From positions 1-5,983 of the forward strand of contig LKUH01000456.1 in NCBI GenBank assembly GCA_001412425.1: a stretch of DNA of 5,983 nt. The letters are read 5' to 3'. A program made the position numbers and the translations under genes. The notes under the pieces are model-generated. The model saw nothing but the letters and a program-made list of their open reading frames with translations. It did no database searches and had not been told where the DNA came from. This document shows positions 1 to 5,934 of this stretch, piece after piece. Source of the DNA: Candidatus Cloacimonas sp. SDB. Its GTDB lineage: Bacteria > Cloacimonadota > Cloacimonadia > Cloacimonadales > TCS61. Within the stretch, counting starts at the first letter, position 1; each line of letters starts with the position of its first letter.

Positions 1-501
1 CAGATCGATAAGATCTTTTTGATTAATTTCAACAATCTGTAATTTAGCCAGTAAGAGATCAATCAAACTGATAGTGGGATAATCGATCTGTAATCTGTTC
101 TTCAGATTTATTTCGTGGCAGAATCTGAGTTTGTCCAGAAATATATCAGCGTGTAACTGTTCTTCAGGATGATAAAATATACGGCGTTTATTTCCAAAAA
201 GACGTAGCACATTCTGGTTTTCACTCCACCCCAGTTCGAAGAACAGATCCTGCACTTGAGTGATATTTTTACTATAGGTTACCAGGTCAAGGTCTGCCAG
301 ACAGCGGTTATTCTGATAGGCTATATAACTGTATTCCGAAGCTTTAATACGGAAAGCCAGTGAGCCTGTAACTCTTATAGTGACTTTATGCTCTTCCGCT
401 TTTAGCATCACAAGATCAAGCAGTTCCATTAGATCTTTCTCCTGCTGCTGTAATTCTTCAGCAGTATATTTCACTTTTTCCGGCAGGAATGGGCATTCCA
501 T
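1..501 (-). CDS. Nucleotidyltransferase-fold protein (AbiEii/MNT-like), 3' end cut by the window edge
   Basis: The reading frame is open from an ATG at 501 to the left edge, giving the first 167 residues; the C-terminus lies outside the window. The visible part has the layout of the DNA polymerase beta-like nucleotidyltransferase fold. A GS motif (G46-S47, in VTGSLAF) is followed by a D-x-D strand (D70 and D72, in LADLDLV) and a third acidic strand (D119, in HADIFLD). A following helical part reads LLLAKLQIVE..KDLIDL, which resembles the K..KD..DL helix after the core in AbiEii-type and related stand-alone nucleotidyltransferases. All three expected metal-binding carboxylates are present, so activity is plausible; the transferred nucleotide and the acceptor are unknown. 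The ATG overlaps the stop of the phosphoesterase by one base (TAATG), and a GGAGG at 506-510 lies 4 bases upstream. It is the third gene of the permease operon. The fold is fairly sure; the function is not assigned. Confidence 0.75.
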   Translation of the reverse strand, partial: MECPFLPEKVKYTAEELQQQEKDLMELLDLVMLKAEEHKVTIRVTGSLAFRIKASEYSYIAYQNNRCLADLDLVTYSKNITQVQDLFFELGWSENQNVLRLFGNKRRIFYHPEEQLHADIFLDKLRFCHEINLKNRLQIDYPTISLIDLLLAKLQIVEINQKDLIDL

Positions 502-503
502 TA
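499..503 (-). promoter_or_regulatory. TAATG stop/start overlap (translational coupling site)
   Basis: On the minus strand the TAA stop of the phosphoesterase (503-501) shares its last A with the ATG of the nucleotidyltransferase-like gene (501-499). A GGAGG (510-506) sits inside the end of the upstream coding region. This arrangement is typical of reinitiation coupling, so the two proteins are probably made in linked amounts. Confidence 0.8.
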
Positions 504-1451
504 TCCCTCCACTTTCCAATGATCGATAACTTTACCATCATCAATTTCGATTATGTAACCGCGTAGTATCCCCTCACCGTATTCAGATCCGGGATTTACA
601 ACTGGAGTTTCACCAACTTTATCGGTACCATAAGATTCATGAATATGACCATGCAGACCCAGCATGGGTTGATATTTTTCCAGAGCTTCGTACACTGCCT
701 TACTTCCCACATGAACAAAATTGACCTGCCCTGCAACAGTCACAGGTTTTTTATTTGCGTCCAGTTCAGGTGCAAGATCCAGCATGGTACCATAGGGAGG
801 TGCATGAAAATTAAAAATTGATCTACCGGGGTCATCCAGCCTTTTTACCAGATTTTTGATCCTTTTTTTAATACCTTTTTCCTTATCTTCACGGGGTGTG
901 TCCCAGGGGGTTGGGTTAACATAATCAAGGCTTATCATAGGTATTCCCAGTACTTCAACCACCTTATCTAAACACCAGTGAATACCTCGCGGTTCGAAAG
1001 ATTTTATTACTTCGTCTATTTCCCAATCATCATCATTACCCGGCATTACGATAACATCAGTTTTTCCTACATCCACCTTTTTGAGAAGCAGTTCCAGCCA
1101 ATTTTGCATTCGTTCTTTGATCTTATTCAGCATAATTTTCTCTACTTGAGCTGGATTGTTTTGTAACTTTTCGATCATTTCCTGATCACACCTTAGTGTA
1201 TATGCGCCGGCAGATCGAATTCTTTTCTCCATTTCAGCAGTTTCCAGCTCAGTTTTCAGAGTCCAGTTATTTCCAAAATAGAACGCTTTATTAAAACCAT
1301 TTTTCTGTTTAATGATTGGTACCAATGATTTACCGCTCAGATCTCCGCATAACAACATGGCATCAACACCATAAATTTCCGGTACATTAAGCCATTTTTG
1401 CCAAACACTGTCAGCCCCGTGTACATCAACTGAAAAGAATAGTTTGTTCAA
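501..1451 (-). CDS. Calcineurin-like metallophosphoesterase with variant GNDD motif
   Basis: This 316-residue protein carries the two-metal phosphoesterase blocks in order: D9-x-H11 (VDVHG), G36-D37 (LLCGDLSG), G138-N139-D140-D141 (VMPGNDDDW), H216 (NFHAPPYG) and G268-H269-I-H271 (LHGHIHES), with a downstream NPGSEYG at 286-292. It should hydrolyse a phosphomonoester or phosphodiester in the cytoplasm, since no signal peptide or membrane segment is visible; the substrate is unknown. Two things are odd. The usual GNH(D/E) is GNDD, so the His often used as general acid is Asp. Also, about 100 residues separate GD from GND, much of it charged helix (roughly 62-130), where simple family members have a few tens. 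The start is TTG at 1451, because the D-x-H motif begins at residue 9 and the next Met is residue 32; a GGAG at 1458-1461 lies 6 bases upstream. It lies 10 bases after the permease stop and overlaps the next gene by one base. Confidence 0.88.
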   Translation of the reverse strand: MNKLFFSVDVHGADSVWQKWLNVPEIYGVDAMLLCGDLSGKSLVPIIKQKNGFNKAFYFGNNWTLKTELETAEMEKRIRSAGAYTLRCDQEMIEKLQNNPAQVEKIMLNKIKERMQNWLELLLKKVDVGKTDVIVMPGNDDDWEIDEVIKSFEPRGIHWCLDKVVEVLGIPMISLDYVNPTPWDTPREDKEKGIKKRIKNLVKRLDDPGRSIFNFHAPPYGTMLDLAPELDANKKPVTVAGQVNFVHVGSKAVYEALEKYQPMLGLHGHIHESYGTDKVGETPVVNPGSEYGEGILRGYIIEIDDGKVIDHWKVEG

Positions 1452-1457
1452 AACAGG

Positions 1458-1464
1458 CTCCTTA
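1458..1464 (-). promoter_or_regulatory. Shine-Dalgarno overlapping the permease stop; sets the TTG start
   Basis: On the minus strand TAAGGAG (1464-1458) contains both the permease TAA stop (1464-1462) and an AAGGAG ribosome binding site. It is followed after 6 bases by TTG (1451-1449). No ATG lies in frame near this site, so the Shine-Dalgarno decides the unusual TTG start of the phosphoesterase. Confidence 0.75.
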
Positions 1465-3036
1465 TTCCGGAGGAATCTGAGAATACAGTTTATTCATATC
1501 TATACCGGCTTTTTTATTCTTGTTCTGCTGTACCAGATATACTATTAAACCAGCCAGCATTACTCCAATTAAGGTAAGCATAATGGCAGGGGAAAAATTT
1601 TCCATTGATAAATACAAAAAGAACCAGCCCGCAATAAATGTGAATCCGCCTAATATTGTCATTACCGGAATGCCAAATACCTCCCATTTTACCGGAGATC
1701 TCTCATAGATATCTTTCTTGTGATAAGGGAGGAGCATGGCGCTTAATCCAAAAGCCCAGAAAATAAAAAATGAAGTGAAAAGCAGAATTGAAAGGATAAC
1801 TTTAACTGATAAAACCATGATCAATACGCCGATCATACAGAAAAAAGCGTTTAAATGAACAGCATTGGTTGGCGAACCTGTACGGCGATTAACAGCTGAA
1901 AGCGATTTAGGAAATGATCTATCCATAGACAGAGCAAAAGCCATACGGGAATTAGCCAGAAAGCCGGGTAAAATGGAATTCGCGAACCAGAGAGCAATGG
2001 AAATTGCCACAATCAATCCGAACCAGATATTTTTGGCTATTGCCATGAAATAGAAAGGTACTGATGGTTGCACTGCCTTACCCATTATTCCGGCCAATAC
2101 CTCAGGATGATTATCATAAAGAAAATCGTAACAGCCAATAAATTTCCCAAAAGCAGAATAGACAGCCCAGACAATTACTATATAAAATAAGCCCACAAAA
2201 ACTGTTCCGATCATAAATCCTCTTACCATACTGGTTTTGGGAGTTTTAATTTCTCCACCAGCATAATTGATTATGGTAATGCTCTGATAAGCCCATAAAA
2301 CTACTATCAATGCTTCAATAGTGCTTGCCCAGGATAGAGAATGCTGTTGCCAGCCTAATTCATTTGCTTTTAAAAGGATTGTTTGAAAAGCATTAGCTCC
2401 CCAGGTTGAATTAAAAGCAGCAGCTACACTGTCAAAACCGCCACTCAAAAAAAATGATATTATTGCTATTACTGTCCCGATCATGGGAATGAAAAAGGCT
2501 ATTCGCATGATATTTTTAATTTTCCTAATTCCCGTATAGGCAATTATCCAGAAAAAGATAACCCAGATTATACCACCAATTGTCTGCCATAAAGGTGTTT
2601 GCATAGAAGTGCCCAAGCTGCTGAGCCATAAAATTGAACTGGCTAATCCAGCCGTAGAAAAAGCCGAGCCAATAAGCCCGACAATGAGATAACCAAGTAC
2701 CCCACTGGAAATCCCGTAACCGATAAAAAGTAACCAGGCACTTAAATAACCCAGGGTCGGTCCCAGAACCCTGCTAATAGCAATGTAAAGACCTCCCGAG
2801 CGCGGCATTGTGGCGGAGTTTATCGCTACCAATAGGGTAATGGGCAGAAAGATCAATAATCCCAGCAGAAATGATAAGGGTAAATTTGCTCCGGGAAAAT
2901 CGGCTGCTGTTGAAACAGAGTAGAACATTACTCCTGAAGCCGCAGGACCTGCAACAACAAAAATAAAAACATCGAACCAGGACAATTCGCGAACCAGACC
3001 CGATGCCCGACGATTAAAAATTATACCATCTTTCAC
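1462..3036 (-). CDS. APC-superfamily amino acid/polyamine-type permease, 12 TM
   Basis: This is a 524-residue integral membrane protein of the APC (amino acid-polyamine-organocation) superfamily, probably a secondary transporter of an amino acid or amine; the substrate cannot be read from sequence. About twelve hydrophobic segments are visible, at roughly residues 20-41, 52-73, 94-122, 148-168, 178-199, 238-258, 272-294, 330-357, 393-412, 414-437, 452-476 and 482-503. Family marks are the glycine-rich first helix (AGPAASG, 29-35), MPRSGGLYIAISRVLGP after TM2 (77-93), NYAGGEIKTPKTS after TM6 (257-269), and the cytoplasmic loop SRMAFALSMDRSFP (363-376). The C-terminal tail ends in GIDMNKLYSQIPPE. 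Length and topology are normal for the family. The start is GTG at 3036, with AAGGAGG (3048-3042) 5 bases upstream. It is the first gene of the minus-strand operon and the phosphoesterase follows after 10 bases. It is divergent from the MscS gene across a shared promoter region. Confidence 0.9.
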   Translation of the reverse strand: MKDGIIFNRRASGLVRELSWFDVFIFVVAGPAASGVMFYSVSTAADFPGANLPLSFLLGLLIFLPITLLVAINSATMPRSGGLYIAISRVLGPTLGYLSAWLLFIGYGISSGVLGYLIVGLIGSAFSTAGLASSILWLSSLGTSMQTPLWQTIGGIIWVIFFWIIAYTGIRKIKNIMRIAFFIPMIGTVIAIISFFLSGGFDSVAAAFNSTWGANAFQTILLKANELGWQQHSLSWASTIEALIVVLWAYQSITIINYAGGEIKTPKTSMVRGFMIGTVFVGLFYIVIVWAVYSAFGKFIGCYDFLYDNHPEVLAGIMGKAVQPSVPFYFMAIAKNIWFGLIVAISIALWFANSILPGFLANSRMAFALSMDRSFPKSLSAVNRRTGSPTNAVHLNAFFCMIGVLIMVLSVKVILSILLFTSFFIFWAFGLSAMLLPYHKKDIYERSPVKWEVFGIPVMTILGGFTFIAGWFFLYLSMENFSPAIMLTLIGVMLAGLIVYLVQQNKNKKAGIDMNKLYSQIPPE

Positions 3037-3109
3037 GAGCTCCTCCTTAAATGGTTAAAAAAAATTGTTAAATTTGAAAAAAATCTTACATCAAACATAT
3101 TAATTTTCA

Positions 3110-3136
3110 ATTATAGTGTTGAAATAGACCTGTCAA
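3110..3136 (-). promoter_or_regulatory. Candidate sigma-70-type promoter for the permease operon
   Basis: On the minus strand a perfect TTGACA (3136-3131) is followed by a perfect TATAAT (3115-3110). The spacer is 15 bases, shorter than the usual 16-18. It would give a leader of about 65 bases before the GTG at 3036. The hexamers are seen directly; promoter activity is inferred. Confidence 0.55.
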
Positions 3137-3252
3137 CCCCTAAATTAAAATGGTTATTTTTCAGCTCGCAAATTGTTATTTCCGAATATTTAACTTCCTG
3201 CCTGTTTTACAATTCCAGGTTTTACCTAATTTCAGTTAATCTGCTTCCGCTC

Positions 3253-3281
3253 TTGACACAAATTAATTCATTAAGGAATAT
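3253..3281 (+). promoter_or_regulatory. Candidate promoter for the MscS-nuclease operon
   Basis: A perfect TTGACA at 3253-3258 lies 17 bases before GAATAT (3276-3281), a poor -10 with 3 of 6 matches that keeps the important A2 and T6. The start of transcription would fall near 3288, about 57 bases before the ATG. A short palindrome (TTAAT-TC-ATTAA, 3263-3274) sits in the spacer. The weak -10 lowers confidence. Confidence 0.4.
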
Positions 3282-3345
3282 GCCGTTGAGTAAATTATTA
3301 ATAAATATGAATTTATAGTTGAAATTTATTTGAAGGAGACTTGTA

Positions 3346-4251
3346 ATGGGAGTTACAGATTATCTTGATAAACTTACAGAAAACATATCTTTTATCGGAT
3401 CATCCACTCTGCTGAATCTGATAAAATCAATCTTAATTTTACTTATTTTGTGGATTATTAAAGTTATCATTCGAAAATTTATTTTTAAACGAATTGTCGA
3501 TCTGAAAGTCAGGTATAGCTGGAATAAATCAATATCCTATCTGTTTGGAATCCTGGCTATCATTCTTATTGGCAGAATCTGGTTTGCCGGAATTCAGTCC
3601 CTGGCTACTTTTCTTGGTTTGTTATCTGCCGGTATAGCTATTGCTCTTAAGGATCTTATTGGTAATCTGGCAGGCTGGGTATTCATAATTTCCCGCAAGC
3701 CCTTTCAGGTTGGCGATCGTATTCAGATTGGAGAATTTGCCGGAGATGTGATAGATCAATCTCCTTTCCAGATCTCGATTCTTGAAATCCGCAACTGGGT
3801 GGATGCTGACCAAAGTACCGGCAGAATAGCACATATACCCAATGCCAAGGTCTTTACCAGCGAACTGGTTAATTATGATAAAGGATTCAAATATATCTGG
3901 AATGAAATTCCGGTAACTATTACCTTTGAAAGTGATTGGAAAAAAGCAAAAAAGATCCTGCTTAAAATAGCCAATAAGCAGGAAGACCATATCGGCAATA
4001 CCATGGAAAAACAGATAAAGAAGGCAGCCCATAAATATATGATCTATTTTAATAATCTTACTGCTACCGTTTATACTGATGTGCTTGATAATGGTATAAG
4101 GCTGACTATCCGTTCTTTATGCGAACCAAGAAGACGCCGGATGAATACTGAATCCATCTGGGAAGATATCCTTATTGAATTTGCCAAGCATCCTGATATT
4201 GATTTAGCCTATCCGACAACCAGATTCTATACGTCAGATAAAAAATATTAG
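3346..4251 (+). CDS. MscS-family small-conductance mechanosensitive ion channel
   Basis: This 301-residue inner-membrane channel should open under membrane tension and release solutes on hypo-osmotic shock. The hydrophobic segments are about 20-42 (TM1), 62-80 (TM2) and 83-115 (TM3). TM3 is the pore helix, with the small-residue pattern GLLSAGIAIAL (91-101) and the kink region KDLIGNLAGW. The MscS beta domain follows directly, with PFQVGDRIQIGEFAGDV (119-135) and the conserved IPNAKVF (164-170). A mixed alpha/beta C-terminal domain then runs to the end, closing with the common YPTTRFY (289-295). Length and topology match the three-helix class typified by E. coli MscS (286 residues). ATG at 3346 has AAGGAG (3333-3338) 7 bases upstream. 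The nuclease gene starts 8 bases after its stop, so the two are probably one transcript. No defect is seen. Confidence 0.93.
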   Translation: MGVTDYLDKLTENISFIGSSTLLNLIKSILILLILWIIKVIIRKFIFKRIVDLKVRYSWNKSISYLFGILAIILIGRIWFAGIQSLATFLGLLSAGIAIALKDLIGNLAGWVFIISRKPFQVGDRIQIGEFAGDVIDQSPFQISILEIRNWVDADQSTGRIAHIPNAKVFTSELVNYDKGFKYIWNEIPVTITFESDWKKAKKILLKIANKQEDHIGNTMEKQIKKAAHKYMIYFNNLTATVYTDVLDNGIRLTIRSLCEPRRRRMNTESIWEDILIEFAKHPDIDLAYPTTRFYTSDKKY

Positions 4252-4262
4252 GAGAGTGTGTG
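4249..4262 (+). promoter_or_regulatory. Stop/Shine-Dalgarno overlap setting the GTG start of the nuclease
   Basis: The MscS stop TAG (4249-4251) is embedded in TAGGAG, whose AGGAG (4250-4254) lies 5 bases before the GTG at 4260. GTG starting here gives a short signal peptide directly (MYKYSILLIF...). No in-frame ATG offers a better choice. Confidence 0.7.
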
Positions 4263-5702
4263 TACAAATACTCAATATTGCTAATTTTTATCTTTAGCCT
4301 CCTTTCAGCTCAAATTCCGGATGGATATTATGCAGAAACTGAAGGACTGAGCGGAGAAGAACTGAAAAGTGCTCTGCACGAAATTATTAATGATCACATA
4401 GAATTTCCCTATACCAGCACCGGTACAGATGTCTGGGATATTTTAAAAGAGACCGATCGTGATCCCGAAAATCCTGATAATGTTATTTTACTCTACAGCG
4501 GCTGGTCCGTTAACGGTGAACAGGAATATAATAACGGCAGTGGCTGGAGCCGTGAACATGTCTGGGCTAAATCACATGGAGATTTCGGAACAAGCATGGG
4601 ACCTGGAACTGATGTACATCATTTAAGACCCTGTGATATAACTGTTAACAGCGCCAGGGGAAATAAAGATTTCGATAATGGCGGAACAGAATATATAGAT
4701 GGTGATGGCCCCACCGGCTGCTACAGCGATGCAGATTCCTGGGAACCCCGCGATGCAGTTAAAGGTGACGTAGCCAGAATGATCTTCTACATGGCTGTTC
4801 GTTATGAAGGCAGCAACGGTGAACTTGACCTGGAAATGGTTGATTACGTTAACTCTGCTCCCGATCCGGTGCATGGAAAATTCTCAACTTTGATGGAATG
4901 GAATCTACTCGATCCGGTCGACGATTTTGAAATAAACCGCAATGACATAATTTATGAAAATTATCAGGGAAACAGAAATCCCTTTATTGATGATGCGGAA
5001 TTTGCCTTCGAGATCTGGAATGATGAACTTGATGATGCCGTTTTTCTCTCTTCCTTTACGGTTTCCTGGCAAAATAATGAGCAACCGCTAATTCTCTGGA
5101 CTACCATAATGGAAAACAATAATTCCTCCTGGAATATTTATCGCGCCGAAACTTCTGATCTGGAAGATGCTTTCCAAATAAACAGTTCTATTATTTACGG
5201 ACAGGGAACAACCACTGATATAACTGAATATTCCTTTACTGACCCTTTTGATGTGGTTTATGGAGCAGAATACTGGTACTGGCTGGAAAATTTTGATACC
5301 TCAGGTTCGAGCTGGTTGCACGGACCAATCTCACTTAATGTTGTTAATACTCCAGACCAGACGGAAATCCCGGTTGTTTTCAGATTGGAACAAAATTTCC
5401 CGAATCCCTTCAATCCCAATACTACTATTTCTTTCTCCCTTTCAGAAAACTCTGGAAACCAGTACTACTCCGATTTCAATAACTTAGTAACTCAAATAAT
5501 TATTTATAATTTAAAGGGACAGCCGGTAAAAACCTTTAACTGCCAGATTGAACCTGTTATGACAGGAAACAAGCATAACACCTGGACCGTCATCTGGAAT
5601 GGAACAAATGACTCGAATGAACCCGTACCTTCCGGTATCTATTTATACCAATTGAAATCAGGAGATTTTCAGCAGACTAAGAAGATGACCTTGTTGAAAT
5701 AG
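4260..5702 (+). CDS. Secreted endonuclease I-family nuclease with Fn3-like and C-terminal sorting domains
   Basis: This 480-residue exported protein starts with a signal peptide (1-17, hydrophobic ILLIFIFSLLSA, likely cut after A17). The endonuclease I domain covers about 25-255. Its core is WSREHVWAKSHG (96-107), TDVHHLRPCDITVNSARGN (117-135), WEPRDAVKGDVARMIFYM (161-178) and QGNRNPFID (236-244). In the related Vvn/EndA nucleases the His after Glu is the general base and Glu plus an Asn bind the metal; by analogy these are H100, E99 and N130. It should cut DNA, perhaps RNA too, non-specifically. A beta-rich, Fn3-like domain follows (about 260-362, WNIYRAETSD, YWYWLENFD). The last domain, about 373-480, starts EQNFPNPFNPNTTISF and ends SGIYLYQL...KKMTLLK. 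It is of the FlgD-like/Por type, which suggests type IX export and surface anchoring or release. The GTG start follows AGGAG by 5 bases. C125 and C154 could form a disulfide. Confidence 0.9.
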   Translation: MYKYSILLIFIFSLLSAQIPDGYYAETEGLSGEELKSALHEIINDHIEFPYTSTGTDVWDILKETDRDPENPDNVILLYSGWSVNGEQEYNNGSGWSREHVWAKSHGDFGTSMGPGTDVHHLRPCDITVNSARGNKDFDNGGTEYIDGDGPTGCYSDADSWEPRDAVKGDVARMIFYMAVRYEGSNGELDLEMVDYVNSAPDPVHGKFSTLMEWNLLDPVDDFEINRNDIIYENYQGNRNPFIDDAEFAFEIWNDELDDAVFLSSFTVSWQNNEQPLILWTTIMENNNSSWNIYRAETSDLEDAFQINSSIIYGQGTTTDITEYSFTDPFDVVYGAEYWYWLENFDTSGSSWLHGPISLNVVNTPDQTEIPVVFRLEQNFPNPFNPNTTISFSLSENSGNQYYSDFNNLVTQIIIYNLKGQPVKTFNCQIEPVMTGNKHNTWTVIWNGTNDSNEPVPSGIYLYQLKSGDFQQTKKMTLLK

Positions 5703-5728
5703 TTAAAATTTCAGCAGCTCAATCAGCC

Positions 5729-5747
5729 TCCAGTTTTACGAATTGGA
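5729..5747 (+). terminator. Weak hairpin after the nuclease gene, possible terminator
   Basis: TCCAGTT-TTACG-AATTGGA forms a 7-bp stem with one G-T pair and a 5-base loop, 27 bases after the nuclease stop. It is followed by ATTTAACGTTATT rather than a clean run of T. It is the best terminator-like element near the stop, but it is weak and could be chance. Confidence 0.25.
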
Positions 5748-5783
5748 ATTTAACGTTATTGCAGGCAACAGAAATTTTTTGCC

Positions 5784-5806
5784 AATAATTTTATCCTGGA
5801 ATTATT
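5784..5806 (+). repeat. AT-rich inverted repeat upstream of alaS
   Basis: AATAATT (5784-5790) and AATTATT (5800-5806) are perfect 7-base inverted arms. In RNA the stem could extend inward through two G-U pairs and one A-U pair to a UCC loop. It lies within the 232-bp nuclease-alaS gap and is flanked by TTGCC (5779-5783) and GGCAA (5821-5825), which can also pair. It has no following T-run, so its role is unknown. Confidence 0.35.
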
Positions 5807-5864
5807 TAAGGATTCTGCTGGGCAATTGACTGAAAATGGATTTTTTCTTTACAGGGAAAGCAGA

Positions 5865-5894
5865 GTGATAATTTCTTACCTTGCTTAGTATTAT
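5865..5894 (+). promoter_or_regulatory. Candidate promoter for alaS
   Basis: GTGATA (5865-5870, 4 of 6 matches to TTGACA) lies 18 bases before TATTAT (5889-5894, 5 of 6 matches to TATAAT). Transcription would start near 5901, leaving a leader of about 34 bases. It fits the expectation that alaS has its own promoter, but the -35 is modest. Confidence 0.35.
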
Positions 5895-5934
5895 GTTTCT
5901 AATAAACAAATAAATCTTAAGTTAAGGAATAATA

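Larger units (their letters stand above)
3037..3345. other. Divergent intergenic promoter region (309 bp)
   Basis: This AT-rich gap lies between the permease (leftward) and the MscS channel (rightward). It holds one candidate promoter for each direction, described separately, plus the two Shine-Dalgarno sites: AAGGAGG at 3048-3042 on the minus strand and AAGGAG at 3333-3338 on the plus strand. The permease leader is A/T-rich with runs of A and T and shows no riboswitch-like structure. Between the two promoters (about 3137-3252) I see no gene and no strong repeat. Confidence 0.8.

Noticed and set aside
639..2053. Several plus-strand open frames of about 60 codons (639-821, 978-1166, 1520-1708, 1865-2053)
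   Set aside because: They lie antisense to the phosphoesterase and permease, whose motifs are clear. Their translations show no recognisable domain, and they look like chance openings opposite conserved genes.
3216..3227. Small hairpin AGGT-TTT-ACCT in the divergent region
   Set aside because: Four base pairs with a three-base loop are too weak to support a terminator or regulatory RNA, and no T-run follows.
3622..4032. 136-codon minus-strand open frame opposite the MscS gene
   Set aside because: The opposite strand encodes a complete MscS channel with all family motifs. The antisense product resembles no family and has no supporting context.
4623..5487. Open frames at 4623-4874 (minus) and 5248-5487 (plus, other frame) within the nuclease gene
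   Set aside because: Both are covered by the continuous nuclease frame with conserved domain order; neither has a protein signature of its own.
5836..5868. Ten-codon ATG frame (MDFFFTGKAE) in the gap before alaS
   Set aside because: It has no Shine-Dalgarno and is very short. It contains no alanine codon run that would suggest a leader peptide for alaS attenuation.
5703..5934. T-box riboswitch upstream of alaS
   Set aside because: The conserved T-box sequence (AGGGTGGNACCGCG-like) is absent, the leader is short, and T-boxes are mainly found in Firmicutes and a few other groups.
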